A stretch of 64,000 bases of DNA from CAZXLT01 sp964641545. GTDB lineage: Bacteria; Patescibacteriota; Saccharimonadia; Saccharimonadales; AWTP1-31. Below the pieces are notes generated by a model. It was given only the letters and a program-made list of their open reading frames with translations, ran no database searches and was not told where the DNA came from. The DNA lies in the NCBI GenBank assembly GCA_964641545.1, contig CAZXLT010000002.1, positions 48,544 to 112,543 of the forward strand. Direction: 5' to 3'. The position numbers were made by a program, and so were the translations under genes. The first letter of the stretch is position 1, and each line of letters opens with the position of its first letter. Positions 1-9,052 of this stretch are shown piece after piece.

Positions 1-1789
1 TGCTATCTTTGAAGATAGGCTTTCCAAATACTTCATTTGCTTTGTTGACAAGCCCAGAATTTTGCGACAATTCTTCATGGATCAAGTAGTACTGCAAACC
101 TAGCTGATGCATTTTGTCTTTGTCATCATGATCAAGGTCTGTAAAATCTTGCAGTTGCTCCTTGTAGTCTGCTGGTTCATAGCCGCTGTAACCATTAAAT
201 ATATTTCGATTATGATACCCAGCCCATAAAGTATCTTCGGTCTGAGCAACTGGGATGCCTGCGTATGGGTAATCTTTTTGGGTTCTAACTATAACTATGT
301 TATTAACATCCCGGTTGGCATTAATAAACTTGTAAACTTGTGGAATAGTATACTGAACCTGGTTTGTATCGATTTGCTTAAATGGTCTGGTTAATAGTGT
401 TTGTATTGGCAAAAGGTCAAATGAAACAATCAGAACTATAAGCGAACCAAAAAACATTTTTTGTTTTGATTTCAACTTTGATTCATTCATAAGATAACCA
501 GCAAAAATGGCCAGTAGACAGCACAAAGCAAATAGGGGTATTACTGCCGCTCTACCAATTGCCCGGATGAATGAAAGTTGCGGTATGAATAGATCAACTA
601 GTATGTAGGGAGCTGGGATTGCAAGACGCACGCCATTGATAGCAAAGCTTGAATGACTTCCATACTTAACAATAGGACCGAGCGACAAAACAATCCCCGT
701 GACGGCTACAATTCCCAGCAGAACACATAACTGTTTGTTCTTTACGAAAAAACTTTTACTGCTGAACAGTGCTGCGCCAACACAAAATACCAAAATGCTG
801 TACAGTGTTATTCCTGCGTAGGAAAAGCTATCAGGGTTATAGCTGTTACGTTTGGAATTTTGATGTATTTGGTAGTACAAAGATCCAAACGGAGATTCTT
901 GATAAGGTAAAACGTAATCATTAACGCTAGCAGAAAACTCAACTTGGCTAGCTATAGAAAAATTAGCGTTTTTAGATTTAGAGAAGCGTGAATATTCTAG
1001 CGCAAGAGGCAACGTGCAAGCCAACGCAAAAAGGGTAGTAGCCAAAAGGAGCAAACCTCTTCGGCGATGTTCTGAGTTGAGCATTGTGTAGCCAATGAAA
1101 AGGACTACTATCACTAAGCCAAATACCATTTGATACCACGACGCAAAAAACAACAGAAGCGAGGCAATCCCAAACCCTGCAAGGTATTTTTTTTCTCCTG
1201 TTGCTTTAAATTTTAGAAGCATAAGAATAATCAGCGGCACATAAAAGATACTAAGATTCTGTAGGTGGCTCATGGAAGATATTTTATTGGGTGCAAATTC
1301 AAATACGAGACCGGCAAGTATGCTAAAGATTTTCCTGCCCCCACTTAAATAGTGAGCCAGCAAATACATGAAAAACCCTGAGAAAAATGCACTAAGGACA
1401 TACCAGACATTTACTGAAAACAGTGGATTATCGTTAACAAAATGCAAGGGTAAAGTTAGAAGACCCGCAGATAGCTGTGTTTCGGAGTACAACATAGAGT
1501 CTTTATTAGGAAAGAAGATATTGCCGTCACTGTAGCTAGAGCAGTCTTGGAGTAAAAGGCAATGGTGATTCCGAGCGAGAGTCCATGCGTTAAACATATG
1601 GTCGCCTCCTTCGGAATATGTGCTAAGGTTCGTAGCCATTGGCCACAGAAAGCTCACGGTCACTACAAAAAAGAGCAGTGCAGCGATTAATACATGCCTA
1701 TAATGCACAAGCCTTTGGTGTAACCAATGCAAGGAAATATTTTTGATTCTAACTGATTCTTTTTTATTTGGGGATGATTTTTTTGGCAT
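1..1789 (-). CDS. Polytopic membrane protein, GT-C/YfhO-like glycosyltransferase (partial, runs off left edge)
   Basis: I translated the minus strand by hand from an ATG at 1789 to the window edge: 596 codons with no stop. The protein begins MPKKSSPNKKESV, has a transmembrane segment at about residues 31-50, then a first extracytoplasmic loop with acidic residues (GGDHMFNAW, then SDGNIFFPNKDS), followed by about ten further hydrophobic segments and a soluble C-terminal part. This layout fits GT-C-fold glycosyltransferases, which take sugars from polyprenyl-phosphate donors at the outer membrane face. The start overlaps the stop of the upstream DPM1-like gene by one base (TAATG), so the two are translationally coupled, and the neighbour could make the polyprenyl-phosphate sugar donor. 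The 3' end lies outside the window. Family assignment is inferred from topology, not from a strong motif. Confidence 0.7.
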   Translation of the reverse strand, partial: MPKKSSPNKKESVRIKNISLHWLHQRLVHYRHVLIAALLFFVVTVSFLWPMATNLSTYSEGGDHMFNAWTLARNHHCLLLQDCSSYSDGNIFFPNKDSMLYSETQLSAGLLTLPLHFVNDNPLFSVNVWYVLSAFFSGFFMYLLAHYLSGGRKIFSILAGLVFEFAPNKISSMSHLQNLSIFYVPLIILMLLKFKATGEKKYLAGFGIASLLLFFASWYQMVFGLVIVVLFIGYTMLNSEHRRRGLLLLATTLFALACTLPLALEYSRFSKSKNANFSIASQVEFSASVNDYVLPYQESPFGSLYYQIHQNSKRNSYNPDSFSYAGITLYSILVFCVGAALFSSKSFFVKNKQLCVLLGIVAVTGIVLSLGPIVKYGSHSSFAINGVRLAIPAPYILVDLFIPQLSFIRAIGRAAVIPLFALCCLLAIFAGYLMNESKLKSKQKMFFGSLIVLIVSFDLLPIQTLLTRPFKQIDTNQVQYTIPQVYKFINANRDVNNIVIVRTQKDYPYAGIPVAQTEDTLWAGYHNRNIFNGYSGYEPADYKEQLQDFTDLDHDDKDKMHQLGLQYYLIHEELSQNSGLVNKANEVFGKPIFKDS

Positions 1790-2511
1790 TATTTTCGCAC
1801 AAACACATTAAAGTATATGATTTCCCAAATAGCTTTCAATCCATCTCGAAAACCTATTTTTTTCCCTTCCTCCTTGCTGCGCCCATAGTAGCTAATACCA
1901 ATTTCATACACTGCTGCTTTGCTTTTAGCGATGCGTGCGGTAATTTCTGGCTCAAAACCAAAGCGCTTTGCTTTTAGATCTTTCGCTAAACCCCGCGCGA
2001 GATCGCCGCGTATCATTTTGTAGCAAGTTTCCATATCGGTTAGGTTTAGACCGGTAAAAATATTTGAAAGCGTTGTAAGAAATTTGTTAGCAACCTGGTT
2101 TCGGTAATAGATAATTCGGTGAGGCTCGCCACCGATAAAGCGTGAACCATAGACAACATCAGCTTGCCCGCGTTCGATTGGGTAGAGTAATCTAATATAC
2201 TCCTGCGGATCGTATTCAAGATCTGCATCTTGCACAACCATAACGTCGCCAGTAGTTTCCAATATCCCACGCTTTAGCGCGGCACCTTTACCGTGGTTGT
2301 GATCTTGGAAAAGTAGCTTCAGAGAAGAGTCGTTCTTTGCCAAGCGCTTTAGGATTTCTCGAGTTTTATCTTTCGAGCAGTCGTCAATAACAACAAGCTC
2401 TTTTTTTGTTGTACCTAAATTAACTCGTTGTACCTCACCAATTATTTTTTCAATAGTATTTTCTTCGTTGTAGCAAGGTATGACAATCGATAGTTTTTTT
2501 GCTTTTGGCAT
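1789..2511 (-). CDS. DPM1-like family 2 glycosyltransferase (polyprenyl-phosphate sugar synthase)
   Basis: A 240-residue cytoplasmic GT2 enzyme of the dolichyl-phosphate mannosyltransferase type. Visible motifs are the N-terminal IVIPCYNEENTI strand, the nucleotide-binding VVIDDCSKDKT, and the metal-binding QDADLEYDP (DxD). It lacks C-terminal membrane helices, as in the soluble DPM1 class. Members move a sugar from UDP- or GDP-sugar to polyprenyl phosphate. I chose the ATG at 2511 rather than an in-frame ATG at 2535 because GGAGA lies 4-5 bases before it. It is followed, with a one-base overlap, by the GT-C-like protein that could use its product. The sugar cannot be read from the sequence. 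Confidence 0.88.
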   Translation of the reverse strand: MPKAKKLSIVIPCYNEENTIEKIIGEVQRVNLGTTKKELVVIDDCSKDKTREILKRLAKNDSSLKLLFQDHNHGKGAALKRGILETTGDVMVVQDADLEYDPQEYIRLLYPIERGQADVVYGSRFIGGEPHRIIYYRNQVANKFLTTLSNIFTGLNLTDMETCYKMIRGDLARGLAKDLKAKRFGFEPEITARIAKSKAAVYEIGISYYGRSKEEGKKIGFRDGLKAIWEIIYFNVFVRK

Positions 2512-2707
2512 AGAGTCTCCAATAGATCGCTTCAACTATTATGCTAGCACATACATTATTAAGTTCGGTAGCAATGCCAGACTGGCACAACGATTACGAT
2601 CGCGCTACACTAAACAACATACCGAAATTCATCAAAGGTTCGATAATCTCGGGCGCATAGAGTTACTAACAATTATTAATAACATGGTTGGATTGGTATA
2701 GAATACG

Positions 2708-4027
2708 ATGAAAATTACTATAGTCGGGACTGGATATGTCGGTTTGGTTACGGGAACGTGTCTTGCGGAGATGGGCAACGACGTAACCTGCGTTGATATC
2801 GATGAGGCAAAAGTAAAAACAATGCTGGCGGGTAAAGTTCCTATTTACGAGCCAGACCTTGAAACATTGTTCCAGCGGAATATTAAGTCAAAACGATTAA
2901 ACTTTACGACAGACCTAGAAATTGGGGTCAACGGTGCGCGTGCGATCTTTTTGGCACTACCAACACCGCCTGGTGAGGACGGTTCAGCAGATCTTTCATA
3001 TATTTTAGGTGTAGCCGAAAAGATCGGTCCCCTACTAAAAGATTATGCTGTTGTAATCGATAAAAGCACCGTACCGGTTGGGACTGCGGATCGTGTACGT
3101 GAGCAAATTTCAAAAGGGGCACATGTGCCATTTGATGTTGCATCTAACCCTGAATTTTTAAGAGAAGGTTTTGCAGTCAGCGACTTTCTAAAGCCAGATC
3201 GGATTGTCGTAGGAACAGGCAGCGATAATGCAAAGAAAGTCCTGCAAGAGTTGTACGCCCCTTTTGTTCGGCAGGGGAGTCAGCTTATTGTTATGGACGA
3301 ACGGTCAGCAGAAGTAACAAAATATGCCGCCAACGCCTTCTTGGCTACGAAAATTAGTTTTATGAACGAAATTGCCAACTTATGTGAGCTTGTCGACGCT
3401 GATGTGGATGCGGTTCGCGAAGGGATTGGAACGGACGAGCGTATCGGCAAGCGTTTTCTATATCCGGGCATAGGCTATGGAGGAAGTTGCTTCCCTAAAG
3501 ATGTTCTGGCGCTACAAAAAACATCAAACGAGTATGGTTATGACTTTAGAATCCTCGAAGCTGTTAGCGATGTCAATAAAAGGCAGAAACAAAGTTTAGT
3601 GCACAAAGTACTGAAGTTCTACAAAAATAATGTTTCGGGAAAAAACTTCGCCTTGTGGGGGTTAGCATTCAAACCAGACACAGACGACATTCGTGAAGCG
3701 CCAAGCCTAGAGATTATCAAGAGTCTTACTGATGAGGGTGCAAATATTATTGCCTTTGACCCAGAGGCAACGGAGAACGTGAAAAAGCTTTTCGGCAATA
3801 ACAAGCAGTTGTGTTTTGTTGAAGACGAATACGCTGCGCTAAAGAATGCTGATGCTTTACTTATTGCAACAGAATGGGGAACGTTCCGCGAACCAGACTT
3901 TGAGAAAATGAAACAACTAATGAATCGACCAGTTATTTTTGACGGGCGTAATTTATATGAGGTGTCAGAAATTCAAAAGGCAGGTTTTTACTATGAGAGT
4001 ATTGGGCGGCGGGTTATAAAACCGTGA
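2708..4027 (+). CDS. ugd: UDP-glucose 6-dehydrogenase
   Basis: 439 residues, the usual length for this enzyme, which oxidises UDP-glucose to UDP-glucuronate with two NAD+. Seen in order: the N-terminal Rossmann motif VGTGYVGLVTG, the KSTVPVGT segment, NPEFLREG, the catalytic-cysteine motif GYGGSCFPKD near residue 258, and a C-terminal UDP-binding domain with ALWGLAFKPDTDDIREAP. A TATAGA/TAGAAT-like -10 box ends only 3-5 bases before the ATG, so the message is probably leaderless. The 3' end overlaps the next gene by four bases (GTGA). Paired with that gene, it supplies UDP-glucuronate for UDP-xylose. Confidence 0.96.
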   Translation: MKITIVGTGYVGLVTGTCLAEMGNDVTCVDIDEAKVKTMLAGKVPIYEPDLETLFQRNIKSKRLNFTTDLEIGVNGARAIFLALPTPPGEDGSADLSYILGVAEKIGPLLKDYAVVIDKSTVPVGTADRVREQISKGAHVPFDVASNPEFLREGFAVSDFLKPDRIVVGTGSDNAKKVLQELYAPFVRQGSQLIVMDERSAEVTKYAANAFLATKISFMNEIANLCELVDADVDAVREGIGTDERIGKRFLYPGIGYGGSCFPKDVLALQKTSNEYGYDFRILEAVSDVNKRQKQSLVHKVLKFYKNNVSGKNFALWGLAFKPDTDDIREAPSLEIIKSLTDEGANIIAFDPEATENVKKLFGNNKQLCFVEDEYAALKNADALLIATEWGTFREPDFEKMKQLMNRPVIFDGRNLYEVSEIQKAGFYYESIGRRVIKP

Positions 4028-4977
4028 AAAAAAGAGTCTTGATTAGTGGGGGAGCGGGTTTTTTAGGTTCACATCTTGCAGACCACTATTTGGGGGCTGG
4101 TTATGAAGTGGTTGCTGTAGATAATTTATCTACTGGTAGCAAGAAAAACATTGCGCACCTGAAAGGTAATAAAAGTTTTTCGTTTATAAAGGCGGATATT
4201 GTTGATGACCTACCAAAAACCGTGATCAGCAAGTCTTACGATATTATTCTTAACATGGCTTCACCTGCCAGCCCTCCACATTATCAGAGACTGAGTGTAG
4301 AGACCTTAAGGGTTGGTTCGGAGGGGACACTTCATTTGCTCGAGCTGGCCCGGAGTAACAAGGCAAAGTTCTTCCATGCCAGCACCAGTGAGGTATATGG
4401 TGATCCTGAAGTTCATCCGCAACCAGAAAGCTATCGAGGCAATGTAAATTGCTATGGTCCAAGAGCGATGTACGATGAGGCTAAACGGTATGCAGAAGCG
4501 CTCATTTACTCATACCGCGAGAGATACCCAGAAGTGCAAACATATGTTGCGCGATTCTTTAATACATATGGTCCACGTATGGATGCACATGATGGGCGCG
4601 TTGTATCGAATTTTATCGTACAGGCATTAGCGGGTGAGCCGTTGACAATGTATGGTGATGGAAGTCAGACAAGAAGCTTTTGTTACGTTTCGGATCTTAT
4701 CAGCGCGATCACGTTACTCATTGATTCGGACGAGCATGACCCGATCAATCTTGGCAACCCAGGGGAGTTTACTATTAGGGAGCTTGCAGATATTGTTATC
4801 GAGCTGACCAAAAGCAGTTCTATAATCACAAAATTACCTTTGCCTGCCGATGACCCCACTCAGCGTAAGCCAGTTATTGATAAAGCAAGAGACTCTCTTG
4901 GCTGGGAGCCGAAGATTTCCCTAAGAGAAGGCTTGCAGTACACAATAAAACATTTTATAATTATCGATAATGACTAG
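4024..4977 (+). CDS. UDP-glucuronate decarboxylase (UDP-xylose synthase), SDR family
   Basis: 317-residue extended short-chain dehydrogenase. The N-terminal GGAGFLGSHLADH motif binds NAD. The stretch NMASPASPPHYQ and the active-site ASTSEVYGDP, HPQPE and YDEAKRYAE (YxxxK) match UDP-glucuronate decarboxylases (UXS) rather than dTDP-glucose dehydratases. Others in this family make UDP-apiose or UDP-arabinose precursors, so product identity is inferred. The GTG start overlaps the ugd stop as GTGA, and the gene overlaps the next one by eight bases. Together ugd and this gene give UDP-glucose to UDP-glucuronate to UDP-xylose, pointing to a xylose-containing surface polymer. Confidence 0.88.
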   Translation: MKKRVLISGGAGFLGSHLADHYLGAGYEVVAVDNLSTGSKKNIAHLKGNKSFSFIKADIVDDLPKTVISKSYDIILNMASPASPPHYQRLSVETLRVGSEGTLHLLELARSNKAKFFHASTSEVYGDPEVHPQPESYRGNVNCYGPRAMYDEAKRYAEALIYSYRERYPEVQTYVARFFNTYGPRMDAHDGRVVSNFIVQALAGEPLTMYGDGSQTRSFCYVSDLISAITLLIDSDEHDPINLGNPGEFTIRELADIVIELTKSSSIITKLPLPADDPTQRKPVIDKARDSLGWEPKISLREGLQYTIKHFIIIDND

Positions 4978-5938
4978 CTACATACCTGAAGGGGGAGACA
5001 GAGGTTTTGTTCGTCAAGATGGTTTCGTTCCTCAGGCAGAACGGTTGCTCAATCCTGAAATGCACAGGATTGTTGAGCAAGTCGGCATAGCAACCGCAAC
5101 ATTATATCCTGGTTGGTACACTGGCGAGACGGAAGACGGGGTGGTATCCGCAGATAAGCTGCGTGGCGATTTGGCATTACAAACCATTGCTGCTGCTACA
5201 TCACAAGGATTTAGGATTGTGACCATTGATGGAGGAAGTTCAGACGAATTTTTATCTGCACTTGCTAGTACCGATGCAATCGTAGAGAAGCAGGATCAAG
5301 AAGGTATGAGCGTTGGCCGCCAGCAAGCGTTTGATACTGTATCTGATCTGGAAGGCGTGGAAGTGGTCTGCTGGGTTGAACCAGAAAAAGTTTCGCTTGT
5401 GACCGAGGGTATTATTGACCCAGCTCTATCTATTTTGAATGACGAGGCAGATATTGTTGTTCCAAAGCGGGACGACAACGCATTTGCAACCTACCCAGCC
5501 TTCCAAAGAGATTATGAGCAGGAAAGCAACAGACTCTTTAACGGCATCTTACGTAGGCATGGTGTGTATCCCGAAGATGCACCAGACATTGATGCATGGT
5601 TTGGCCCTCGTTTCTTTAAAAACACGCCTGAAGTGAAAGCGTTGTTTATGGCTAACTATGAATACAAGAGCGAAGTTCAGTCGGGTATGGCTCAAGATTC
5701 TATGGGGCTTTGGCCGAATGCTTTATTCTTGCCGCTCGCCGCAGCCTTAAAGCGGGGTTTGCGTATCAAGAGTGTACCCGTTAATTACGTTCATCCAGCC
5801 GAGCAAACAGAACTAGAGCAGCAGAATGCACAATATGTAGATAAACGCAGTTTCCAACAGAAAAACATCCTCACAGCTGTTATCCATTTTTTGCGCTATC
5901 TTGAGCAAGATAGATCGGCGCGGATTCAAAAAGTCTAA
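4970..5938 (+). CDS. Unrecognised protein, possibly a GT-A-fold glycosyltransferase
   Basis: 322 residues with no motif I can name with certainty. The pattern resembles retaining GT-A enzymes of the mannosylglycerate-synthase kind: a GRQQAF segment near residue 110, a strand EVVCWVEPEKVSL where a DxD-type motif would sit, then ADIVVPKRDD, a polar EQESNRLFNGILR helix and DAWFGPRFF. No transmembrane segments or signal peptide. It overlaps the UDP-xylose synthase by eight bases, so it is the third gene of that operon. The simplest reading is that it uses the UDP-xylose made by its neighbours, but that is inference from position. Confidence 0.6.
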   Translation: MTSYIPEGGDRGFVRQDGFVPQAERLLNPEMHRIVEQVGIATATLYPGWYTGETEDGVVSADKLRGDLALQTIAAATSQGFRIVTIDGGSSDEFLSALASTDAIVEKQDQEGMSVGRQQAFDTVSDLEGVEVVCWVEPEKVSLVTEGIIDPALSILNDEADIVVPKRDDNAFATYPAFQRDYEQESNRLFNGILRRHGVYPEDAPDIDAWFGPRFFKNTPEVKALFMANYEYKSEVQSGMAQDSMGLWPNALFLPLAAALKRGLRIKSVPVNYVHPAEQTELEQQNAQYVDKRSFQQKNILTAVIHFLRYLEQDRSARIQKV

Positions 5939-6159
5939 CCATTTAGTATTGCTAAAACTTTGTGCGGTGTATTAATCACGGTCAACAAACAGCCAGGAAG
6001 ATCGGGGTTGGGAGTCTCTCCTATAAAAGCACGGGGCTAACTTGGCGAGGAAACGACCATACACACCATAGAGTAGAAAAAAGAGCCACGGTAAAGCAAG
6101 CCTACCTTGGTAGGTTTCTACAACATATTTATTAGCATAATTTGCTATCCTAGATAGGT
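5939..6159 (+). other. Intergenic region with a hairpin, no gene recognised
   Basis: 221 bases between the UDP-xylose operon and manC. No open frame of useful length. The stretch at about 5995-6075 is GC-richer with small inverted repeats, but I recognise no RNA family. At 6098-6117 AAGCCTA and TAGGTTT can pair around a six-base loop, giving a seven-base-pair hairpin with one G-T pair followed by only a weak T tract. It may act as a terminator for the upstream operon. Confidence 0.35.
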
Positions 6160-7203
6160 ATGATTACTGTCATTATCGCTGGTGGGTCTGGCACTCGCCT
6201 CTGGCCGCTTTCAACCCCAGACTACCCAAAGCATCTTCTTAAAATTAATGGTCATCAAAGATCACTTCTGCAAAATACCTACGATCGGGTAAAGGACATC
6301 AGCAGTGGGGTGTATGTTATTACCGAAAATAGCCACGATCAACATATTAGGGAGCAGCTTCCAGATCTTGATGAGGAAAACTTTGTGATAGAACCTGCAC
6401 GTCGAGGTACGGCAAGCTGCATCTTAGCTGGTCTACTCAAGATTGCTGAAAAGCATGACACTTCGGAGCCAATAGCTTTCCTTGCTGCCGACCATTACAT
6501 ACGTGATGTTCAGGGTTTTGGGAACACGTTTACTCGAGCGGCAGAGGTTTCATCGAAAGATCAGAGAATCGTTTTGGTTGGTATAGAACCTGATTACCCT
6601 GCAACGGGTTTTGGATACATACAAAAAGGTGAACAGTATGACCAAGACGGGCTTGTTTTTAATGTCCATTCTTTTAAAGAAAAGCCAAAGTTTGACCTTG
6701 CAAAGGAATACTTTAAGAGCGGACACTACCTATGGAATTCTGGTGCATTTGTAGGGTCCGTTGATGTGTTCAAAAAGAAAATGAAAGCTTTCGCGCCAGA
6801 GTTGCTGGATAACCTGGAGTCTTTAGCTTCAGCTAAAGATGATGATGAGTTTCTTGAAAGATATCTAAAGCTAGAAAATATTGCGATAGACTACGCCTTA
6901 ATTGAAAGAGTAGAGGACTTATTAGTGGTACCTGCTACCTTCGACTGGATGGATTTAGGGTCTTATACTGATCTTCATAAGGCGGTCGACTCGGATGAAC
7001 AAGGCAATCATACACATGGGTCAAATGTTGAACTGGATAACGTAACAAATTCATTCGTACAGAACCACGAAGAAAAGCCAGTTGCTGTAATAGGTCTAGA
7101 TGGGGTTGCTGTTGTGAATACGCCCCACGGAGTACTGGTAACAAGAAAAGATCTAGCACAGAATGTCGGCGATGTAAGTAAGCGCTTTAAAAAGGAGAAA
7201 TAA
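6160..7203 (+). CDS. manC: Mannose-1-phosphate guanylyltransferase
   Basis: 347 residues, matching the short, single-domain form without a fused isomerase. The nucleotidyltransferase signature IIAGGSGTRLWPLS is at residues 4-17, with the lysine of YPKHLL, the phosphate-binding FLAADHYI, the KEKPKF motif near residue 175 and WNSGAF. The enzyme makes GDP-mannose from mannose-1-phosphate and GTP. An extended -10 box TGCTATCCT ends eight bases before the ATG, so the mRNA starts at or next to the start codon. The stop shares a base with the start of the following phosphomannomutase (TAATG). The two genes give mannose-6-phosphate to GDP-mannose, a donor for the nearby glycosyltransferases. Confidence 0.94.
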   Translation: MITVIIAGGSGTRLWPLSTPDYPKHLLKINGHQRSLLQNTYDRVKDISSGVYVITENSHDQHIREQLPDLDEENFVIEPARRGTASCILAGLLKIAEKHDTSEPIAFLAADHYIRDVQGFGNTFTRAAEVSSKDQRIVLVGIEPDYPATGFGYIQKGEQYDQDGLVFNVHSFKEKPKFDLAKEYFKSGHYLWNSGAFVGSVDVFKKKMKAFAPELLDNLESLASAKDDDEFLERYLKLENIAIDYALIERVEDLLVVPATFDWMDLGSYTDLHKAVDSDEQGNHTHGSNVELDNVTNSFVQNHEEKPVAVIGLDGVAVVNTPHGVLVTRKDLAQNVGDVSKRFKKEK

Positions 7204-7958
7204 TGAGACGAAAAATAATCGCCTTTGATTTAGATGGAACCTTGGCGCCAAGTAAATCTCCGCTACCAGACGAAATGTCTGAAGTTCTGAATGAGTTACT
7301 TACAAAATTTCAAGTTTGTGTTATTTCTGGTGGTAAGTTCGAACAATTCGAAAAGCAGCTACTTGGGAACTTAAAAGCCGATCCTACAAAACTTGAGGCG
7401 CTGCATATTATGCCAACGTGTGGAACGCGTTACTACCGCTACGATGTTGTACAGAAGGCCTGGGAAAAAGTCTATGCAGAAGATTTTAGCGAAGAACAGA
7501 AGAAAAAAATAATCAGCGCCCTTAACAAGGGTCTTGATGACTTAAAGATGCGAGAAACGAAGTTGTGGGGTGATATTATTGAGGACCGTGGTAGTCAGGT
7601 GACTCTATCTGCTCTTGGTCAAGAAGCGCCAGTTGATGCCAAAGAGGAGTGGGACCCGGATCAAACAAAAAAAGCAAAGTTGCGGACCTATATTGCAGAA
7701 CTAATACCAGAGTTTGAAGTTCGTGCTGGTGGCACTACTTCGATTGACGTAACCAAACTTGGTATTGATAAAGCCTACGGCATGCAAAAATTAATGGATA
7801 TGCTGGAAGTCAGTAAAGAAGAAATAGTATTCTTTGGTGATCGACTCAATGAAGGTGGTAACGATTATCCAGTTAAGGCAATGGGCATAGACTCACTAGA
7901 AGTTTCTAACTGGCAAGATACTGTGCTCGCGCTGCGAGCGCTCCTCTCGGTGGTTTAA
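7203..7958 (+). CDS. Phosphomannomutase, eukaryotic PMM/HAD type
   Basis: 251-residue HAD-superfamily enzyme. Motif I is AFDLDGTLAPS near residue 8, with both catalytic aspartates. The segments CVISGGKFEQF, MPTCGTRYY, GGTTSIDVTKLGIDKAYG and the metal-binding FFGDRLNEGGNDYP are typical of the human PMM1/PMM2 family rather than of the bacterial alpha-D-phosphohexomutase ManB. It should interconvert mannose-6-phosphate and mannose-1-phosphate. Coupled to manC by a one-base overlap. The 3' end overlaps the convergent GT4 gene by four bases. A eukaryotic-type PMM beside manC is uncommon outside a few bacterial groups. Confidence 0.9.
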   Translation: MRRKIIAFDLDGTLAPSKSPLPDEMSEVLNELLTKFQVCVISGGKFEQFEKQLLGNLKADPTKLEALHIMPTCGTRYYRYDVVQKAWEKVYAEDFSEEQKKKIISALNKGLDDLKMRETKLWGDIIEDRGSQVTLSALGQEAPVDAKEEWDPDQTKKAKLRTYIAELIPEFEVRAGGTTSIDVTKLGIDKAYGMQKLMDMLEVSKEEIVFFGDRLNEGGNDYPVKAMGIDSLEVSNWQDTVLALRALLSVV

Positions 7959-9052
7959 AGAGCTGTTTTTGATTTCACAAACTCTGTGATTGACGTATGG
8001 AACTGCTCAATCGAAAATTGTTCGGCGTGCTTTGCAACCTTCTTATTATCAAAATCAAGACGCTCGAATTTTTGTATTGCATCGCATAAGCTCTCTACGT
8101 CTTGTGAGTCAAAAAATATACCGGTTTCGCCCTCAACCACATAGTCCAGTGCGCCACCTGCCTTGAAGGCAATAACGGGGGTGCCTGCTGCAAGAGCCTC
8201 AACAGAAGAAATGCCAAAGTCATCAAGACCGGGGAAGATAAATGCCTTAGCTGATTTTACCCGATTAACTACTTCTTGCTCTTCTGTCTCTCCTAAAAAT
8301 GTAATGGTCGGTCCAGCCATTTTTTTAAGTTTTTGTCGTTCTGGGCCATCACCAATAACAGCCAGTTCCACACCAAGCTTTGTGCAAGCAGCAACTGCCA
8401 GGTCGATTTTTTTGTATGGAGTTTGTCGACCCGTAATGACGTAGCCGCTTCGCTTTGTATTTGAATTAGCAAATCTTTTTGTATCGACAGGCGGGTGGAT
8501 AACAATTGAATCACGATTATAGTACTTTTTTATCTCTTCTTTGGTGTGCGTTGAATTTGCGATTAAAAAGTCAGGACCTTGAGCAGCCTTATAATCGGCA
8601 CGACGCAGAGGGCCCACTAAAACTCGTAAGCTAATTCGCGCTAGCGGATCAAATATTCCAAAGCCCGGATTTTTAAGGTATGAGTCGTACCTACTCCAAT
8701 AGTAATGTGTAGGTGCATGGATATACGAAATATGAATTGTTCCCGGCGATTTTTTAACCGCCTTTGCTTCTGCCCCCGCAGAAGAAATTATCAGGGAATA
8801 ATCGCTTAAGGGAATCCCCTTAAAGGCGAGTATTCTGAAAACAGGCAGAAATTTCTTGAGTCCAGCAGGAAACTTTTGGAGCCAGGTTGTCTGCACTAGA
8901 GCGTCTGCAAACCAAGAGATCTTTTTTTTATCGTACTGCGACGTGTAAATTGGAGCTTCGGGGTAGAGCTTATGTAATTCCAGGACTACTCGTTCGGCAC
9001 CACCAATGCCCGTTAGCCAATCGCAAACAATCGCAACTTTTCTATCACTCAC
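7955..9052 (-). CDS. Family 4 glycosyltransferase (mannosyltransferase-like)
   Basis: 365-residue GT-B enzyme. The N-terminus IVCDWLTGIGGAERV holds the acceptor-side glycine loop. The C-terminal donor domain starts near residue 200 (GYVITGRQTPYKKIDLAV) and has the nucleotide-sugar signature FPGLDDFGISSVEALAAGTP with the EX7E-type glutamate. The closest functional picture is a GDP-mannose-using GT4 of capsule or lipid-linked oligosaccharide synthesis, which suits the manC/PMM pair next door, but the donor is not proven. The start is GTG at 9052, sharing a base with the stop of the upstream glycosylphosphotransferase. Last gene of a minus-strand polysaccharide operon. Confidence 0.88.
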   Translation of the reverse strand: MSDRKVAIVCDWLTGIGGAERVVLELHKLYPEAPIYTSQYDKKKISWFADALVQTTWLQKFPAGLKKFLPVFRILAFKGIPLSDYSLIISSAGAEAKAVKKSPGTIHISYIHAPTHYYWSRYDSYLKNPGFGIFDPLARISLRVLVGPLRRADYKAAQGPDFLIANSTHTKEEIKKYYNRDSIVIHPPVDTKRFANSNTKRSGYVITGRQTPYKKIDLAVAACTKLGVELAVIGDGPERQKLKKMAGPTITFLGETEEQEVVNRVKSAKAFIFPGLDDFGISSVEALAAGTPVIAFKAGGALDYVVEGETGIFFDSQDVESLCDAIQKFERLDFDNKKVAKHAEQFSIEQFHTSITEFVKSKTAL

